Source: Sciurus carolinensis
Lineage: Eukaryota; Chordata; Mammalia; Rodentia; Sciuridae
Assembly (NCBI RefSeq): GCF_902686445.1
Contig: NC_062222.1
Location: 133,803,035 to 133,867,034, forward strand
Direction: 5' to 3'
Length of the DNA stretch: 64,000 nt
Within the stretch, counting starts at the first letter, position 1; each line of letters starts with the position of its first letter. The notes below the pieces were generated by a model. It was given only the letters and a program-made list of their open reading frames with translations. It was not told the DNA's origin and did not search any database. The translations under genes and the position numbers were made by a program. Shown in pieces: positions 1 through 11,095 of this stretch.

Positions 1-154
1 TCTGCCATGCTGTGAAGCAGTCAGGGTGCCCTCACCAGACACAGTGCCATGCTGTATGGACACTCCAGTCACCAGTCATGAGTCAAGTGACTTCTCTGTA
101 CATTACCCAACATCAAGCATTCTGTAAAAGCAGCACAAAATGAACAAAGATGGT
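1..154. other. Unique sequence, no gene seen
   Basis: No repeat family, coding exon or RNA gene is recognised. The short open frames around it (up to about 80 codons) show no domain and have no supporting splice or start context. Confidence 0.5.
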
Positions 155-312
155 GCATGGATAAATGCCTCAGACAATTGTCCAACCCTTTACTGAAGGG
201 CCTTCTCTGTCTGTCAAGTCTGGCTTAAGCATGGCCCCCCATCACCCTCTAACTCTCCTTCATAACACCTATGAAACTGCACCTAAGCTGATTATTTAAA
301 TAGACCAGGCAC
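155..312. repeat. Diverged direct repeat, copy A
   Basis: This segment resembles 1870-2035 in the same orientation and order. Shared landmarks are 'gacaattgtc', a 'catggtcccccat'-like block (here catggccccccat), 'gaaactgca' and 'cttatttaaatag' (here gattatttaaatag). It may be half of a local duplication or one of two copies of an interspersed repeat that I do not recognise. Confidence 0.55.
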
Positions 313-1869
313 ACAAGGAAGGGGTGTGGGTGCAGAGGGAATATCTGCTGTGTGTGGGCGTGTCCTTCACTTGGTTGTATGCCCCTAACTCCCCTCCTTC
401 TCCTTGTGATAAAAGGACCCTGATTTGTTGGGAGGCCCAATTCCCTGCTACTCTGTTAGGTACACCTGAGCCAGAGGGCCAGGCCCAGCAACCAGCAGAT
501 GCTATCTGTTTAGCCACCTTGATTGACCTGCATTGGGCAAATCATCACAACACAATCAACTGTATCTACTGACATGATGCTGAGGCTCCAAGGAAATGGA
601 TCCCCATCCCAGGCTTCAATCCTGAGAGAGGGCAGTGTCTGTCCCAGTTGCTCCCATCTGCAGAGACTGTGCCCATCTAAGGCACAGCTAAGGCATAGAA
701 GAAGTAAGTCTTGATGACATCATTTGATTCTGACTCTAGACAGACGGATGTTTTATCTGCCCCACTGGGGTCCTTCATTACATGGAGGCAATTCATTCCC
801 TTTCACTTGAAACAGTAAATGTCCTGTCTTGGACTGGGCATATTCTGGAAAGGCCATTGCTTCACATACCAGAAATAGATACCTGCTCAGTGGGGAGCTA
901 TGTAGACATGGTTTATGCTCACAAGTTTTCTTACTAAGGGGTGTGATGTCCTCTCTGAGAGAGGCCTTGGGGTACAGGCCGTTCCAACATAACACTCTTG
1001 CTGAGATTCCAACATTGCTTCCAAGTACCTGCTAGCTTGTGACCTTCTGGCAACACCCCCTGCGAAGACCTCTGGTTCCACAGCAAAGATATAATTTATT
1101 GTCCATATCTTTTGTCTTTTGTCTTGTGGATATGTTCTCAAAATGAGAAAGGTAAGGGATGAGACTGAGCTCCTTTTGGGAAATAATTTTCTCTTTCTAC
1201 ATACCACAATTAAGTTTAATACCACATGGGTACTAAATCTAATCTGTTGATCCCCAGCTGCTCATAGAAGGCACATAATGGGATAATGAAAAGAACTCTG
1301 AGCTTAGAAAACTCTAGATCTAAGTCCAGACATCATGCCTGTGAGATCCTAGGCCAGGCAGGCGCAGCCTCCGTTTCCCACATGAGAGAAGTACCGTTGG
1401 AAGACCCTGTCCTGCTGCACCCGAGTTCTCTGTCTGCCATCCCTTGAGATCAGCAGCCTGCCAGCAGATTCTACTGAGGACAGCCTTCTGTGCCCTACAA
1501 ACAAGCACAGCAGACTGATCTGGGGTGGGGACAGGCCCCTCAGCCCAAAACACCCCATCTATGGTCTTCTTGTGACTAACATAAGAATCTGATCTAGAAA
1601 AGACAACCAGGGAAATAAGACTATCTCTCAAAAGCTGAAAAACTTGTTGAAATGAAATAGTAAGCAGTAGATTCTGAAGCTAGAAGTCACACCAGAGAGA
1701 AGAATCAAAAATAGCAGGTAGTCTGATTCATCTCTGTCCCTGTTTGACTGCCTTTAAAAGCTGAGCCTGAAGCAAGGGTTTGGTACTGCTAGCTTCTTTG
1801 AGAGGTGATTCCAGGAACCCTCAGGGAGCAAGTTGGAGCAATGACACAGGGACAAAGAAATATTAATGA
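313..1869. other. Unique sequence, no gene seen
   Basis: About 1.5 kb without a recognised repeat. Overlapping small open frames on both strands (103-112 codons at most, near 887-1225 and 1320-1631) have no recognisable domain and overlap each other in several frames, as expected by chance. Confidence 0.5.
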
Positions 1870-2035
1870 GTGGATACATGTGTGGACAATTGTCATATTC
1901 TTCGAGGGTGGAAGGTCTTCCCTAATTTGTCAAATTTGACTTATGCATGGTCCCCCATTATCTTTCCATTCTCCTATCATAATAGTTAGGAAACTGCATG
2001 GAAGCTGCTTATTTAAATAGATGCAGCACATAGTT
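1870..2035. repeat. Diverged direct repeat, copy B
   Basis: Partner of 155-312, in the same orientation about 1.7 kb downstream. The collinear landmarks are 'gacaattgtc', 'catggtcccccatta', 'gaaactgca' and 'gcttatttaaatag'. Similarity fades on both sides. Confidence 0.55.
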
Positions 2036-2309
2036 GGCCCTTATTAACTCAGCATTGATAGAATGAATGAAGAACGGGAGGATTGAGAAAGGAGAGCAGG
2101 TCAGGGAAAGAATGGAGAGAACGGTGCCTGTGAGAAGCCATCACAGGAGAGGCAGAGAAGCTTTGGGAAATGGGTGGTTTGCTGAGGAAGACAGAGGCTT
2201 GGTCTGAGAAGAGGATGAATGCAGCACGCAGCGCTGAGGGTCAAAGCAAGGCGGGAAGACACCCTTAGGAGCATCAGGGCTGCGTCGAAAGAGGTGAAGA
2301 AAAAATGTC
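2036..2309. other. Purine-rich unique sequence
   Basis: The + strand is dominated by A and G (gaaggag/gagaggcag-like tracts) without a regular repeat unit. No gene is seen. Confidence 0.45.
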
Positions 2310-2700
2310 CTTAGACAAAAGACAAATGCTGCATGTTCTTTTCCATATGTGGAAGCTTAAAAATAAATAAATAAATACAAGCTCAGTGTGAAGGGGGCAG
2401 AGGGTGGGGGCAGTTAGATAACTAGTATGGAAACAGTGAGCAGAAAGGAAGACTATCTCGGCTTCTGCAGCATATAAAATGTACGTGACTGTAGCTCACT
2501 TTAACATATTACACATTTTATGAAGATTCAGAGAGAGGAACTTGAAGCCTCCAAGCAAAGAGAAATGATAGGGAAATGGACATGCTCATGACCTTGATTT
2601 GATCAGCACAAGCTGTATTCATGTGTTGAATATCATGTGCACTCCATAAACATGTACAGTTATTACATGTCAATCAAAAATTGAAATTAAAAAATAAAGA
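2310..2700 (+). mobile_element. L1 LINE 3' UTR fragment (L1MA/L1MB-like)
   Basis: The segment opens with 'catgttcttttccatatg' and 'tggaagcttaaaaa', the start of the 3' UTR in mid-age mammalian L1s. It then follows the known order: a G-rich patch, 'agaaatgata', 'accttgatttgatca', 'actccataaacatgtaca' and 'attacatgtcaatcaaaaa', and ends in an A-rich tail near 2700. It is a 5'-truncated, non-coding insertion on the + strand. The subfamily is from memory and only approximate. Confidence 0.8.
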
Positions 2701-3256
2701 GAAGGTGTCAACATCCAGAGGGATGACTGAGTAAATAATGGGAATGACTCTTCATAGGTAAACAGCTTAAGAGCTGCATAAGACAGAAAATATTTTGAAA
2801 ATAACTTTAATCACTGTCCCAGTTGGGACAGGAGTAAGAAATATGAAAAAGTTGAAAGCATAGGTGAATGTAAAGTACCTGGTTGGTGAGAGAACATCAA
2901 AGCCAGCTCTTCAAAAGTGAGCACCAGGGAGCCCAGGGCTGAGCTGAAGGCCTGGGCACTTTTCACCCGGCCAGAGACGGAACAAGGTCTTTGCTGTGTG
3001 GATACCACTTAAAAACAGAACCACAAAACCACCCTCTTCTTTCCTTCATGCTATTTGTTTTCTTTTTATACTTGAGCTGAATATGATTTAGCATGGATGT
3101 TACACGTGATTTGGGGTGTTTTCCTTCTGATGAAATTTTGGGGTGGTAAAGCTGAGGTTTTGATTTTAGTTGAAACTCCCTAGTCATGAATTCTAAACAG
3201 GACTATACCTAAAAGATCCATGACTGATATTAACTTAAATAACTGAAAATTATAGA
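2701..3256. other. Unique sequence, no gene seen
   Basis: AT-rich, with small open frames only. No repeat family recognised. Confidence 0.45.
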
Positions 3257-3568
3257 CAGGTTGAACATTTCTAATCCAAAATTCCAAAATCAGAAAAGCT
3301 CCAAAATCTAAACCAATGATGTGCCATGATTCTGATGTTTCAATGAACTTTTGTTTCCTGCATAAATTATATAAAAATTTTCAGAAAATGACCTCCAAAC
3401 TATGTGTACAAAGCATATATGAAATATGAATTTTGTGTATAGACTTGGGTCCCATCCCCAAGATATTTCATTGTGTATATGCAAAATCAAAAAAATATAT
3501 TTTAAAAACCCTCTGAAATTCAAAACACTTCTGGTCCTGAGCATTTGGAATAAGTAATATCTGTACCT
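3257..3568. mobile_element. Non-autonomous Tigger-type (TcMar) DNA transposon relic
   Basis: The left end reads 'caggttgaacatttctaatc' and the right end is its approximate inverse (gcatttggaataag...ctgtacct). Internal 'gacttgggtcccatcccc', 'aagatatttcattgtgtata' and 'aaacacttctggtcctgagc' match a Tigger-family MITE-like element common in placental mammals. About 310 bases remain and there is no transposase. The subfamily (possibly Tigger5) is uncertain. Confidence 0.75.
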
Positions 3569-4106
3569 ATTAATGATCATTTTATTTGATGATATACACA
3601 GTGCTAAACCAAGGATGAGACAGTGGAAGTGGTCCAACAGGGTGCAGGAAACAAAGCAATGTATTGTCCCTAGAGAATGGAAAAGCAAAAAATGAAACAC
3701 ACTGCAAGTTTGTATGCTTTTTTGTATCACTAAATGTCAACAACTCTATACAAAATTAATAGTTGATTTTCTTCCCTAAAAAATTCTTTCATTCCTCTAA
3801 GGTCTAAACAATAGTTACATTGACCCCTGGTTTTAAAAATGTGTATGTAAGATTCACATTAGGATATTTTTATTAGCTATTCTTTAATAAATGCCATATT
3901 TTTACATGGAAGTTCATTTGGAGAAATCCCATTTGCACAGTGGACCCTATAAAAAACTCAACCATATGCATTCATTTAGAGAACAAGTTCACAAGTTTTT
4001 AAATTTTTCTATTTCATGTTAGGTGCAGCTTGTGCTTCTAATACCTTTGGCTTAATATATATTCCTGCATTTAAGCAGATTTTAAATGCTCAGTGACAGC
4101 TCTATG
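3569..4106. other. AT-rich unique sequence
   Basis: No gene or recognised repeat. Confidence 0.4.
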
Positions 4107-4343
4107 AATTTTTTCTTCTTCTTTTTTGCTTTTTTGTTTCTTTGTTTGTCTTGGGGGTGCCAGAGATTGAACTTGGGGCACTCAACCACTGAGCCACATC
4201 CCCAGCCCTATTTTCTGTCTTACTTAGAGTCTCTCTGAGTTGCTTAGCTCCTCGCTTTTGCTGAGGCTGGCTTTGAACTCGCGATCCTCCTGTTCAGTCA
4301 ATGGAGCTGCTGGGATTATAGGTGTGCACCATTGGGTCTGGCA
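4107..4343 (-). mobile_element. B1-ID dimeric SINE (squirrel MEN type)
   Basis: The + strand shows a T-rich stretch, then an antisense ID/tRNA-Ala-like half (cactgagccacatccccagc) and then an antisense 7SL/B1-like half ('ctgggattataggtgtgcac', 'ggctttgaactcgcgatcct'). This B1+ID fusion is typical of squirrel genomes. The insertion is on the - strand with its A-tail at the left, and 'aattttttct'-like sequence at both ends is a plausible target-site duplication. Confidence 0.88.
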
Positions 4344-5437
4344 ATTTTTTTCTCTTTTGAGTCAACTTTTCCACTTGGTATGAAGTTTTAAATGAAGTTA
4401 TCCGGGAGGAGGGGAGGACCATTGTGAATTAAAAATAGAATCATATTTCAAGAAACGACAGGAGAAGTAACAACAGATGCTGGTCATATATTGGCAGAGG
4501 ACATCTAAAGGACCCTGCTTGAATGTGTCATCATTTTCAACGACTCATGGACACCTGTTCCAAAGCAATGGAATAAATGACCTCAGCATCTCTATTACCT
4601 AGTCATTTTCTCATTCTTGCGGAAGAATGTCTTCTTTACCAAATGAAATGAAATTTATAATAAATCATAAGATAAAGTTATTTCAGTGGAAAAGTTTCCA
4701 CTGCAGAAACATTTGAAAGTTGTTGGAAATGATCCTGAACAAAATAAACATGGACAAGATTGCAATTTATAGAATTTGTTGTTCCTGAATTTCTGCCAAA
4801 TTTGTCCTTACTTTTAAGACTTTCCTTATTTGTATGTATTTATTATATTCTGGGAAAGAAATTGTTCAAAATTGAAATTGATATAAGATTAACTATCAAC
4901 TATGATCAAAAATAGACAAATCTGCCTATACTGAGAACTGAACACAAATATTTCAACTTCAGTCAAGTAGTTGACAAGTTTACATATATACTAGATGTAA
5001 CACGAACACTAGTGTATGCAGCTCATGAAGATTGCAATTGTGATCTCTATTAGTCTTCTGTTTTATTAATTAAATTTGTGTAGATACTTATAGCCTCGAA
5101 AAGAATGCAATGTTCTTCCTAATCTCACCTAGCTGGAATACACTCTTTTAATGTCTATGCAAACTGTCAAATCATTTCCCTATTTAATCATTTGTGGGTT
5201 GTAATTAATTGCTTTGTAACACAAAAATTCATGGCTCTCACAATCATATGGGGAGAGGTTTATGGACTCCTCAGAGGCCAGCTCGCTGATTGTTTCCTGG
5301 TCCCATAACCTTGCCTGGGGAGTGGGGATCTCCTGCCAGGTGCAAGTGGCAAAGTCTAATGCTGTCCCTGTCACTGAGACATTGCCTTTAGAGTTGCACA
5401 CTGTGAGTCTTAAGAAGCCCTTCTCCTCCTCAGGACT
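4344..5437. other. AT-rich unique sequence, no gene seen
   Basis: About 1.1 kb, low GC, no recognised repeat or domain-bearing frame. Parts may be decayed LINE sequence that I cannot identify. Confidence 0.4.
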
Positions 5438-6370
5438 TAAAGACTTTTTCCTACCATGTCTTCTAAAAGTTTTATAGTCTTATAATCCACAGTGAAGTCT
5501 TTCATCCACCTGGAATTGATTTTTATGGATAGGGTGATGTAGGGGTTCAATTTCCCCCCCCCATACACACACACATTGATAACTCAGAGTCCTAGAACCA
5601 TTTTTGAAAAGTCTATCCTCTCCCTACAGATTTACAGCATGAAATTTGACACAAATCATGTTTCCTGATCTTCTGTAAGTGCTGATTCTTACCCTTGTCA
5701 ATTTGTCTGCACCTACTCTCCTGGTTTAAATACTCTACAGCAATTCACAATGATTTCAAAGGCGAGCCCACCTAAGCCATTTTTATTCTTCTTCTTGTCT
5801 ATTATTGACCTTAGAACTTCCAAATATATTTTAGGTTTTAGATTTTCAAAAAGTTCTGTGAAAGACCCTGCTGCCATTTTCATTGAAATTGCATTAGATC
5901 TATGGCTCAATTCGAAGCAACGTTCAACACCTTTGTAATACTGAGTTCTATGAGGTCAGTCCCGTAGGTGTCTATTCGCTCTGTTAGGTCATGATTACAT
6001 TTCAGGTTTCTTTTATTTTTTTTACCATAACGGACTTGCATAAAGTTTGCCGCACCTTGCATATGTCTTTTATTAAGAATTTTAGGTTTTAAAATTTTAC
6101 ATCTTTAATCTGTATATATAATTCAACTCATTTTAGCAAATTGGGTGTGTATTTAGAAATTGTGCTTAGTTTCTGGATAATTCTGATAATTTACCTTTCG
6201 ATTTCTTAAGGTTTTCTACATAGGAAATCATATCTGTGATTAATGAGAGTTTGGCTTCTCCTGTCTGATCATTACCGGTTTCTTTCATTTCCTTGTGTCA
6301 CTTGCTGCCTGGAACCCCTGGGATGGTGCTTAGGAGCAATTGGAGATACTGTTTTCAAGGCTACACTCAA
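5438..6370 (-). mobile_element. Decayed L1 LINE fragment, ORF2 3' part, antisense
   Basis: Read on the + strand this follows the antisense of L1 ORF2: 'aaaagttttatagtctta', 'ttcatccacctggaattgat', 'gggttcaattt', a degenerate 'ccattttt' block, and 'attgaaattgcattagatct'. Many stops and indels interrupt any frame, so it is non-functional. A short C-tract and CA-tract occur at 5552-5575. The right boundary is vague. Confidence 0.75.
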
Positions 6371-7344
6371 TGGCTTCTAGATACAGATAAGGCTCCATAT
6401 CTTAAGCTGCAAAATAGGTATATAGGAGCTCATTTTACTATTTTTAAAATTGTTCCCACATATTACATAAATTTTTGTAAGATTGCTACATTCACGATTC
6501 AAAAAAATAAAATAATTTTTTAAATAAAAACTTTAAAAATGAGTGGAGATCAGCTAATTAGGAGAAAGGGACATTTTCAGATAAGGCAGAGGAAGGGTTA
6601 GAGAGCAGGCATGTGACCTAGTCAAGGCACACTGCCTGGGGACAGCCAGAAAGGAGGGTTCTTCCTAACGAAGTTGCTCCAGTGGGCAGGGGCAGGTGGC
6701 TGGGCCTTCCGACAGGTGACAGACCAGTATCATCTTCACACTCTCCCGAAACAACACCATACTGAGAGAAGGGCAGAAACTCACATCCTCAGTGTTATAG
6801 ATAATGTTGGAAGAAGTTGCACAAGCTCCAGGCCGTGCTGCTGAGGCCCAATGCACCCATCACCTCCCCTTTGTGACAAAGCTGTACCTAGTCGTGATTT
6901 AGTCCACAGACAGGCAAAGGGGGAGCTTTTGAGTCATAAGTTTGCCATCAATGGAAGGAAATGTGGAGATCGACCCACCTGACCGCCCTGCCAACATTGC
7001 TTCCCACACCATCTCCCTCCGCCATGTCCCTGCCTCACTGGCGCTCCCCTGAGCCCCAAATGCCTTCAAAGTCTGAACTAAGAACAGACCCTTCCATGTA
7101 CTTAAAGCGCCCCAAGGTACATCTCTGAACTTCTGTCGACTTTTTTATTGTTCAACTTAATTACTAATCCCTCCACCAAGCGTTCTTCTCCGCTCTCCCA
7201 CTACCCAAAGAAAGATCAAGTTCTTCCCTGCCTGTGCATCTTTATGCCTGCCCATACCTCCCAAGTGAGTCCACTCTTGTTCGCATGTTCAATCACTCCC
7301 TTTGATGAGGACTGAACTCCCGTCACTTAGCACAGGGTCATGTC
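6371..7344. other. Unique sequence, no gene seen
   Basis: The left part (6420-6540) is AT-rich, ending in an A-rich run near 6500-6540. The remainder is GC-moderate. No recognised element. Confidence 0.4.
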
Positions 7345-7545
7345 TGCCAGGTTGAGGGCCAAGGTTTACTGAATTTTTCCTATGTGCCAGGAACTATGCT
7401 AAGTACCTTTCAAGAATTAGCACACATGAGGTGTTCAAAAATCCCTTCGTGACTGTGAGCTGGGAGTGCTTTGCTCAAGCCTACCAAGCTAGTCAGAGAC
7501 CAAAACCAAATCTCCCGACACCAGTTCCACTGTCCCCTGCCACTT
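7345..7545 (-). repeat. MIR SINE
   Basis: Antisense MIR landmarks are in order: 'tttactgaatttttcctatg', 'gtgccaggaactatgctaag', then the internal region ending near 'gctagtcagagacc'. Heavily diverged, as expected of this ancient tRNA-derived SINE. Confidence 0.75.
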
Positions 7546-7563
7546 CTCCAAGAGTGGTCATCG

Positions 7564-8000
7564 CAGCCTACTTGGATATTGGACATTCTGAATACTGTTG
7601 ACAGACTTTAGTAAAGAAAACCGGAGCACCTCTGACAGATGTTCTCTCCATGGCATGACATATTACAAATTGGAATCGTTTCTGAAAATCCAGGGTCTAG
7701 TGTATGGGTAAGAGTATTGCATTTGGGATTAGAAGTACTAACAGCAACAAATAATAAAGCTGAGGTGGCCTCTGGCCATCTGACTTCCAGTTCTGTGCTG
7801 CTTGGAGTTTCCAATCATTTCCCAGCTCTGTGCTTTCAGAGTAAGAAGACTCCCTCCACCAATACCACCTCCATCTCTAAGAATAGCTGCAGAAAGTGGG
7901 CTTTGCCATTCCAGGAGCAAAACTGCCTCTGAGCCAGCATTACTGCTGTTAGAGAAGACAGGAAATGGCTCAGGAGAGCCTGCTTGCAAGCTCATGTACC
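7564..8000. repeat. Local tandem duplication, copy 1
   Basis: Bases 7564-7764 align without gaps to 8310-8510 (201 bases each, about 86% identity by hand count, offset 746). A second collinear block, 'tggctcaggagagcctgctt' at 7966-7985 plus flanking bases, matches 8621-8640, offset 655. So copy 2 is about 90 bases shorter between the blocks. Open frames start in both copies ('MFSPWHDILQIGIVSENPG' and 'MSSPTHDIFQIGIISENPG'), but they resemble each other only because the DNA is duplicated. Confidence 0.85.
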
Positions 8001-8077
8001 CTCCAGCTACTTCCTTTCCCCTTTTTTTGGAGAATATTTGACAAGCAGATAAACTCGCTGGCCTTTCCACTCTTGTG

Positions 8078-8215
8078 TTTCTACCGTGTGTGTGTGCCTG
8101 TGCGTGTTTGTGTGTTCATGCCTGAGCGTACACATGAACGTGGTGCATTCAAGTATGTGCTTGTGCCTGTTTATATGTGTATGTGTGTGTGCATGTGTGC
8201 TTGTGCGTGTTCCTT
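8078..8215. repeat. Impure (TG)n simple repeat
   Basis: Interrupted TG/TGTGC/TGTTTG tract lying between the two copies of the local duplication. Confidence 0.85.
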
Positions 8216-8309
8216 TAGGTGAGTTAGAAATATGAAGCCTATTCCAAATGAAAGTGATTCATTTCTTTCTCTCCTCTGAGGAGCACTGGAGTTTAGCTGC
8301 GGAGTGACT

Positions 8310-8660
8310 CAGCCTACTTGGTTATTGAACATTCTGGATACGGTTGCCAGATTTTTGTAAAGAAAACCTGAGCATCTCTGACAGATGTCCTCTCCAACGC
8401 ATGACATATTTCAAATTGGAATCATTTCTGAAAACCCAGGGCCTACTGTACAGGGAAGAGGATTGCACTTGGCGTTAGAAGTACTAACAGCTATGGATAA
8501 TAAAGCTGAGTTCTCTTCCTTGGTTTGTTTTAGAGCTTGTCAGGTTCCAAACCAAGAACAGAGCAAGCCAGCCTTGTGGACTTCCTCGACTGTTCTGAAG
8601 CTCAGTTTCTCGTACTGTAGTGGCTCAGGAGAGCCTGCTTGCACGCTCATCTGCCTTTTA
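8310..8660. repeat. Local tandem duplication, copy 2
   Basis: Direct-orientation partner of 7564-8000. The first 201 bases align without gaps. The middle is replaced by unrelated or highly diverged sequence (8511-8620), then the 'tggctcaggagagcctgctt' block resumes at 8621. Confidence 0.85.
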
Positions 8661-8764
8661 CAGAATGAGAAACCGTATTACCTTGTCCAGCATGAAAAAG
8701 AAATTTGAGAAAAAGGGAACTGACCTTGGAGAAGTTGCTCCTTCAGTGAGCAGCTTGCTAATGA

Positions 8765-8985
8765 TGATAATAATAACATAAAGTAACACTTTTGCTGATG
8801 GAGTGCTTAGTAAGTGTCAAGCATGATGATGACCACAGGACGTGGACTCGGTGACCTTCCAGCAGCCCTCTGGGGCAGGCCTCTTGTTAGCTACATTTTA
8901 CAAATGAGGAGTCCGAGGTTGCAGAGGTTAAGGTACCTGCCCAGGGTAAAGCAGTGACAGAGGGGGGAACTAAAGGCAGCGATCA
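8765..8985 (-). repeat. MIR SINE
   Basis: Antisense MIR core: 'gtgcttagtaagtgtcaagc', 'cattttacaaatgaggag', 'gcagaggttaaggtacctgc', 'ccagggtaaagcagtgacag'. A clear example of the conserved MIR core domain. Confidence 0.85.
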
Positions 8986-9229
8986 AGCTTCTAATGACCT
9001 TATTAACAGGTGCTTGCCTTCTTATTCTGTGGGCAGGGAAGCTGGAAGGACATGAGGGACAGCCAGGCTAGCCAGGATCACTGTCCTCGTGCACGCCTCC
9101 CTCCTGACTCCTGAGAGTCCGTTGCTGGAAATGGCCTTGTGCTTGTGAAATAAACCCCAGTTTTTCTTCTGGTTGTTCCTACACTTAAGTATCTGTCACT
9201 TTTCATTCAGTGCCATTCAACAGGTGACA

Positions 9230-9340
9230 TCTGAGAAGTAACTTTGGACCAGGCACAGTGCTGGTCCCTGCGATCAGAAGTTCACAAGACAGAGCAGGTG
9301 CCTAGCCCTGTGAGCGTACAATCTAGTGACACCTGTTCCA
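9230..9340. repeat. Ancient mammal-wide repeat-like fragment
   Basis: 'ggaccaggcacagtgctgg' followed by 'gagcgtacaatctagtgaca' resembles a widespread old repeat of L2/MIR type. The family is unresolved. Confidence 0.4.
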
Positions 9341-9869
9341 CCCAAGAGCTCTGGTGGCCAACAGCCGAGTGGCCACTGTGTTCACTCCCTGAGACAGAAG
9401 GGCTCCTTCTGCACTGGCTATGGTGGGCCATTCCCTCTGGACAGCCTGGTCTTGCCCTTCTTGTTGGATTTAGTCACACTCTATTCTTGGCCCTGAGATG
9501 ACCTATTAAAAAAAACTTTGAAAATGATAGAATTTAAAAAAGAAAAAAAACATAAAAGTAAGGAAAATAGCATTAAGAACCACCACATCTTTTCAGTTTT
9601 CTTTTAACAGTTTTTTCAATGATCAACCCTCACCAATCATGCCTTTTTTACCTATAAATAATTAAGGAAGTAGATCTAACAGGAACAATTTTAAAAAGCA
9701 TTGCTACAATGGCACTATTATCTCTAAAAAAATTAACAAGAATCCCCTGGTATTCCACATTTTCCTGATTGACTCAAAATGCCCTTTCAGAGTTTGTGTG
9801 CTTGAATTGAGAGACAAATGAGGTCTTCACCTTGCATCTGCTTGATGGATGTCCTCAGTCACTTTTTTC
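9341..9869. other. Unique sequence with A-rich tracts
   Basis: A-rich runs at 9507-9565. Possibly decayed LINE 3' sequence continuing into the next feature. No gene. Confidence 0.35.
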
Positions 9870-10030
9870 AGTTGGGTTTCTTATTTTGAGGTCAGCACAG
9901 ATTCCCACGCAGTCGTGAGAATACTACAGACACCTCTCCTTCCCCAGACTTCAGCCAGTTATCCACAAAGGAGGCATCTTGCGAAATGATGGTGTAATTC
10001 ACAGCTGGATATCGCTATCAACACGCAACT
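9870..10030 (-). mobile_element. Old L1 3' UTR fragment (L1M-type), antisense
   Basis: The + strand 'cttattttgaggtcagcac', 'cacgcagtcgtgagaatac' and 'ggaggcatcttgcgaaatga' follow the antisense of an old L1 3' UTR. Short and decayed. Confidence 0.6.
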
Positions 10031-10514
10031 GGCTTTTGAAAAACCTTTGGTACTTAAAATTTTATAAAATAATCATTAATGGAGAAATACTTCTTTATAA
10101 AAGGAAGAAAAATACCATTTCAGGAAATGACTTCATAAGGACAAAGCATGCCTACTTCATTGTGGTCACACATGGTCAATTTTTAAAGGACACAACCTCT
10201 CCTTCAGTATAGACGAGGGTTTCCTGACACCCTAGGAGCCTTTGCCACGAACCCTGGACTCTCACCTTAGAGGCTGCTCACCACACCCCCTTGAAAGCAG
10301 ACCTTTGGAGGTCACCTCAAGGAGGGCCAGGCAGGGAATCGAGGCCCTTCTGCCACACTCCCGAGGGTGCCTGTGACCTCTCCGGGCCAGGGCAGCAGAT
10401 TGCACGCATTCATGAATTTATGATTTTGCAGAAGGAATCACCTGGGGTGCTCCTGCAGTATCTGTAACCTGGTAAGAGCTCATACTTAATGTTTTTGGAG
10501 TAGCCAAAAATAAA
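10031..10514. other. Unique sequence, no gene seen
   Basis: No recognised repeat. A 77-codon frame at 9979-10212 overlaps the LINE relic and is not credible as a gene. Confidence 0.4.
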
Positions 10515-10523
10515 TCAATGGTC

Positions 10524-10777
10524 TATTTTTTTTAATTATTATTTTTTATTTATCTTTTAATTTTTTGCAGACTGCATTTTGATTCATTGTACACAAATGT
10601 GGTACATCATTTCGATTCTATGGCTGTGCACAATGTAGATTCATACCATTTGTGTAATTGCACATGTACATAGGGCAATGGTATCTGTCTCACTCCACCA
10701 TTTTTTACACTGCCCTCCCTCTCATTTCCTTCTACATAATCTAAAGTTCCCCCATTCTTCTCTCCCTCCCCACCCGC
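10524..10777 (-). mobile_element. Squirrel-lineage L1 3'-end insertion with target-site duplication
   Basis: It begins with a T-rich stretch (antisense A-tail), then 'cagactgcattttgattcat', 'catttcgattctatggctgt', 'cataccatttgtgtaattgc', 'acatgtacatagggcaatgg' and a pyrimidine-rich end. It shares this order with 50235-50470 and, inverted, with 51050-51208. Flanking 9-base direct repeats 'tcaatggtc' at 10515-10523 and 10778-10786 mark the insertion. I assign it to L1 because the 50.2-kb copy runs on into L1-like 3' sequence. Confidence 0.82.
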
Positions 10778-10786
10778 TCAATGGTC

Positions 10787-10964
10787 CAGTTTGTGTGTTC
10801 CCAATCTTTGCAGCTGACTTTCACAAGAGATAACAGTTCAGCCCTCAGGTGTGCCTGTGTGCAGGGACTGTTACAGACATGTGCATAGAAGGGCTGGTGG
10901 GAAAGAGGCCAGGTTTTAAGTGTCCCCTGTGCCCGCTGCTGTGGTACCTTGCCATTAAATCCTG
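10787..10964. other. Unique sequence
   Basis: No recognised element. Confidence 0.35.
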
Positions 10965-11095
10965 GATTTATGGGACAAAATTTCTTTCTCCATTTTTATG
11001 ATAAGGAGACAGAGAATGTTCTCAAAATCCTCCAGCTGGTGAGCTAGTCAAGATTCGAGCCTGAGCCGGCAGTGTGCACTCTCATCCCCACGTCC
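10965..11095 (-). repeat. MIR SINE fragment
   Basis: Antisense MIR: 'ctccatttttatgataagga', 'gctggtgagctagtcaagat', 'tcgagcctgagcc'. Confidence 0.65.

Noticed and set aside
3308..3730. 140-codon - strand frame
   Set aside because: Most of it lies in a Tigger-type transposon relic that never encoded protein in this part.
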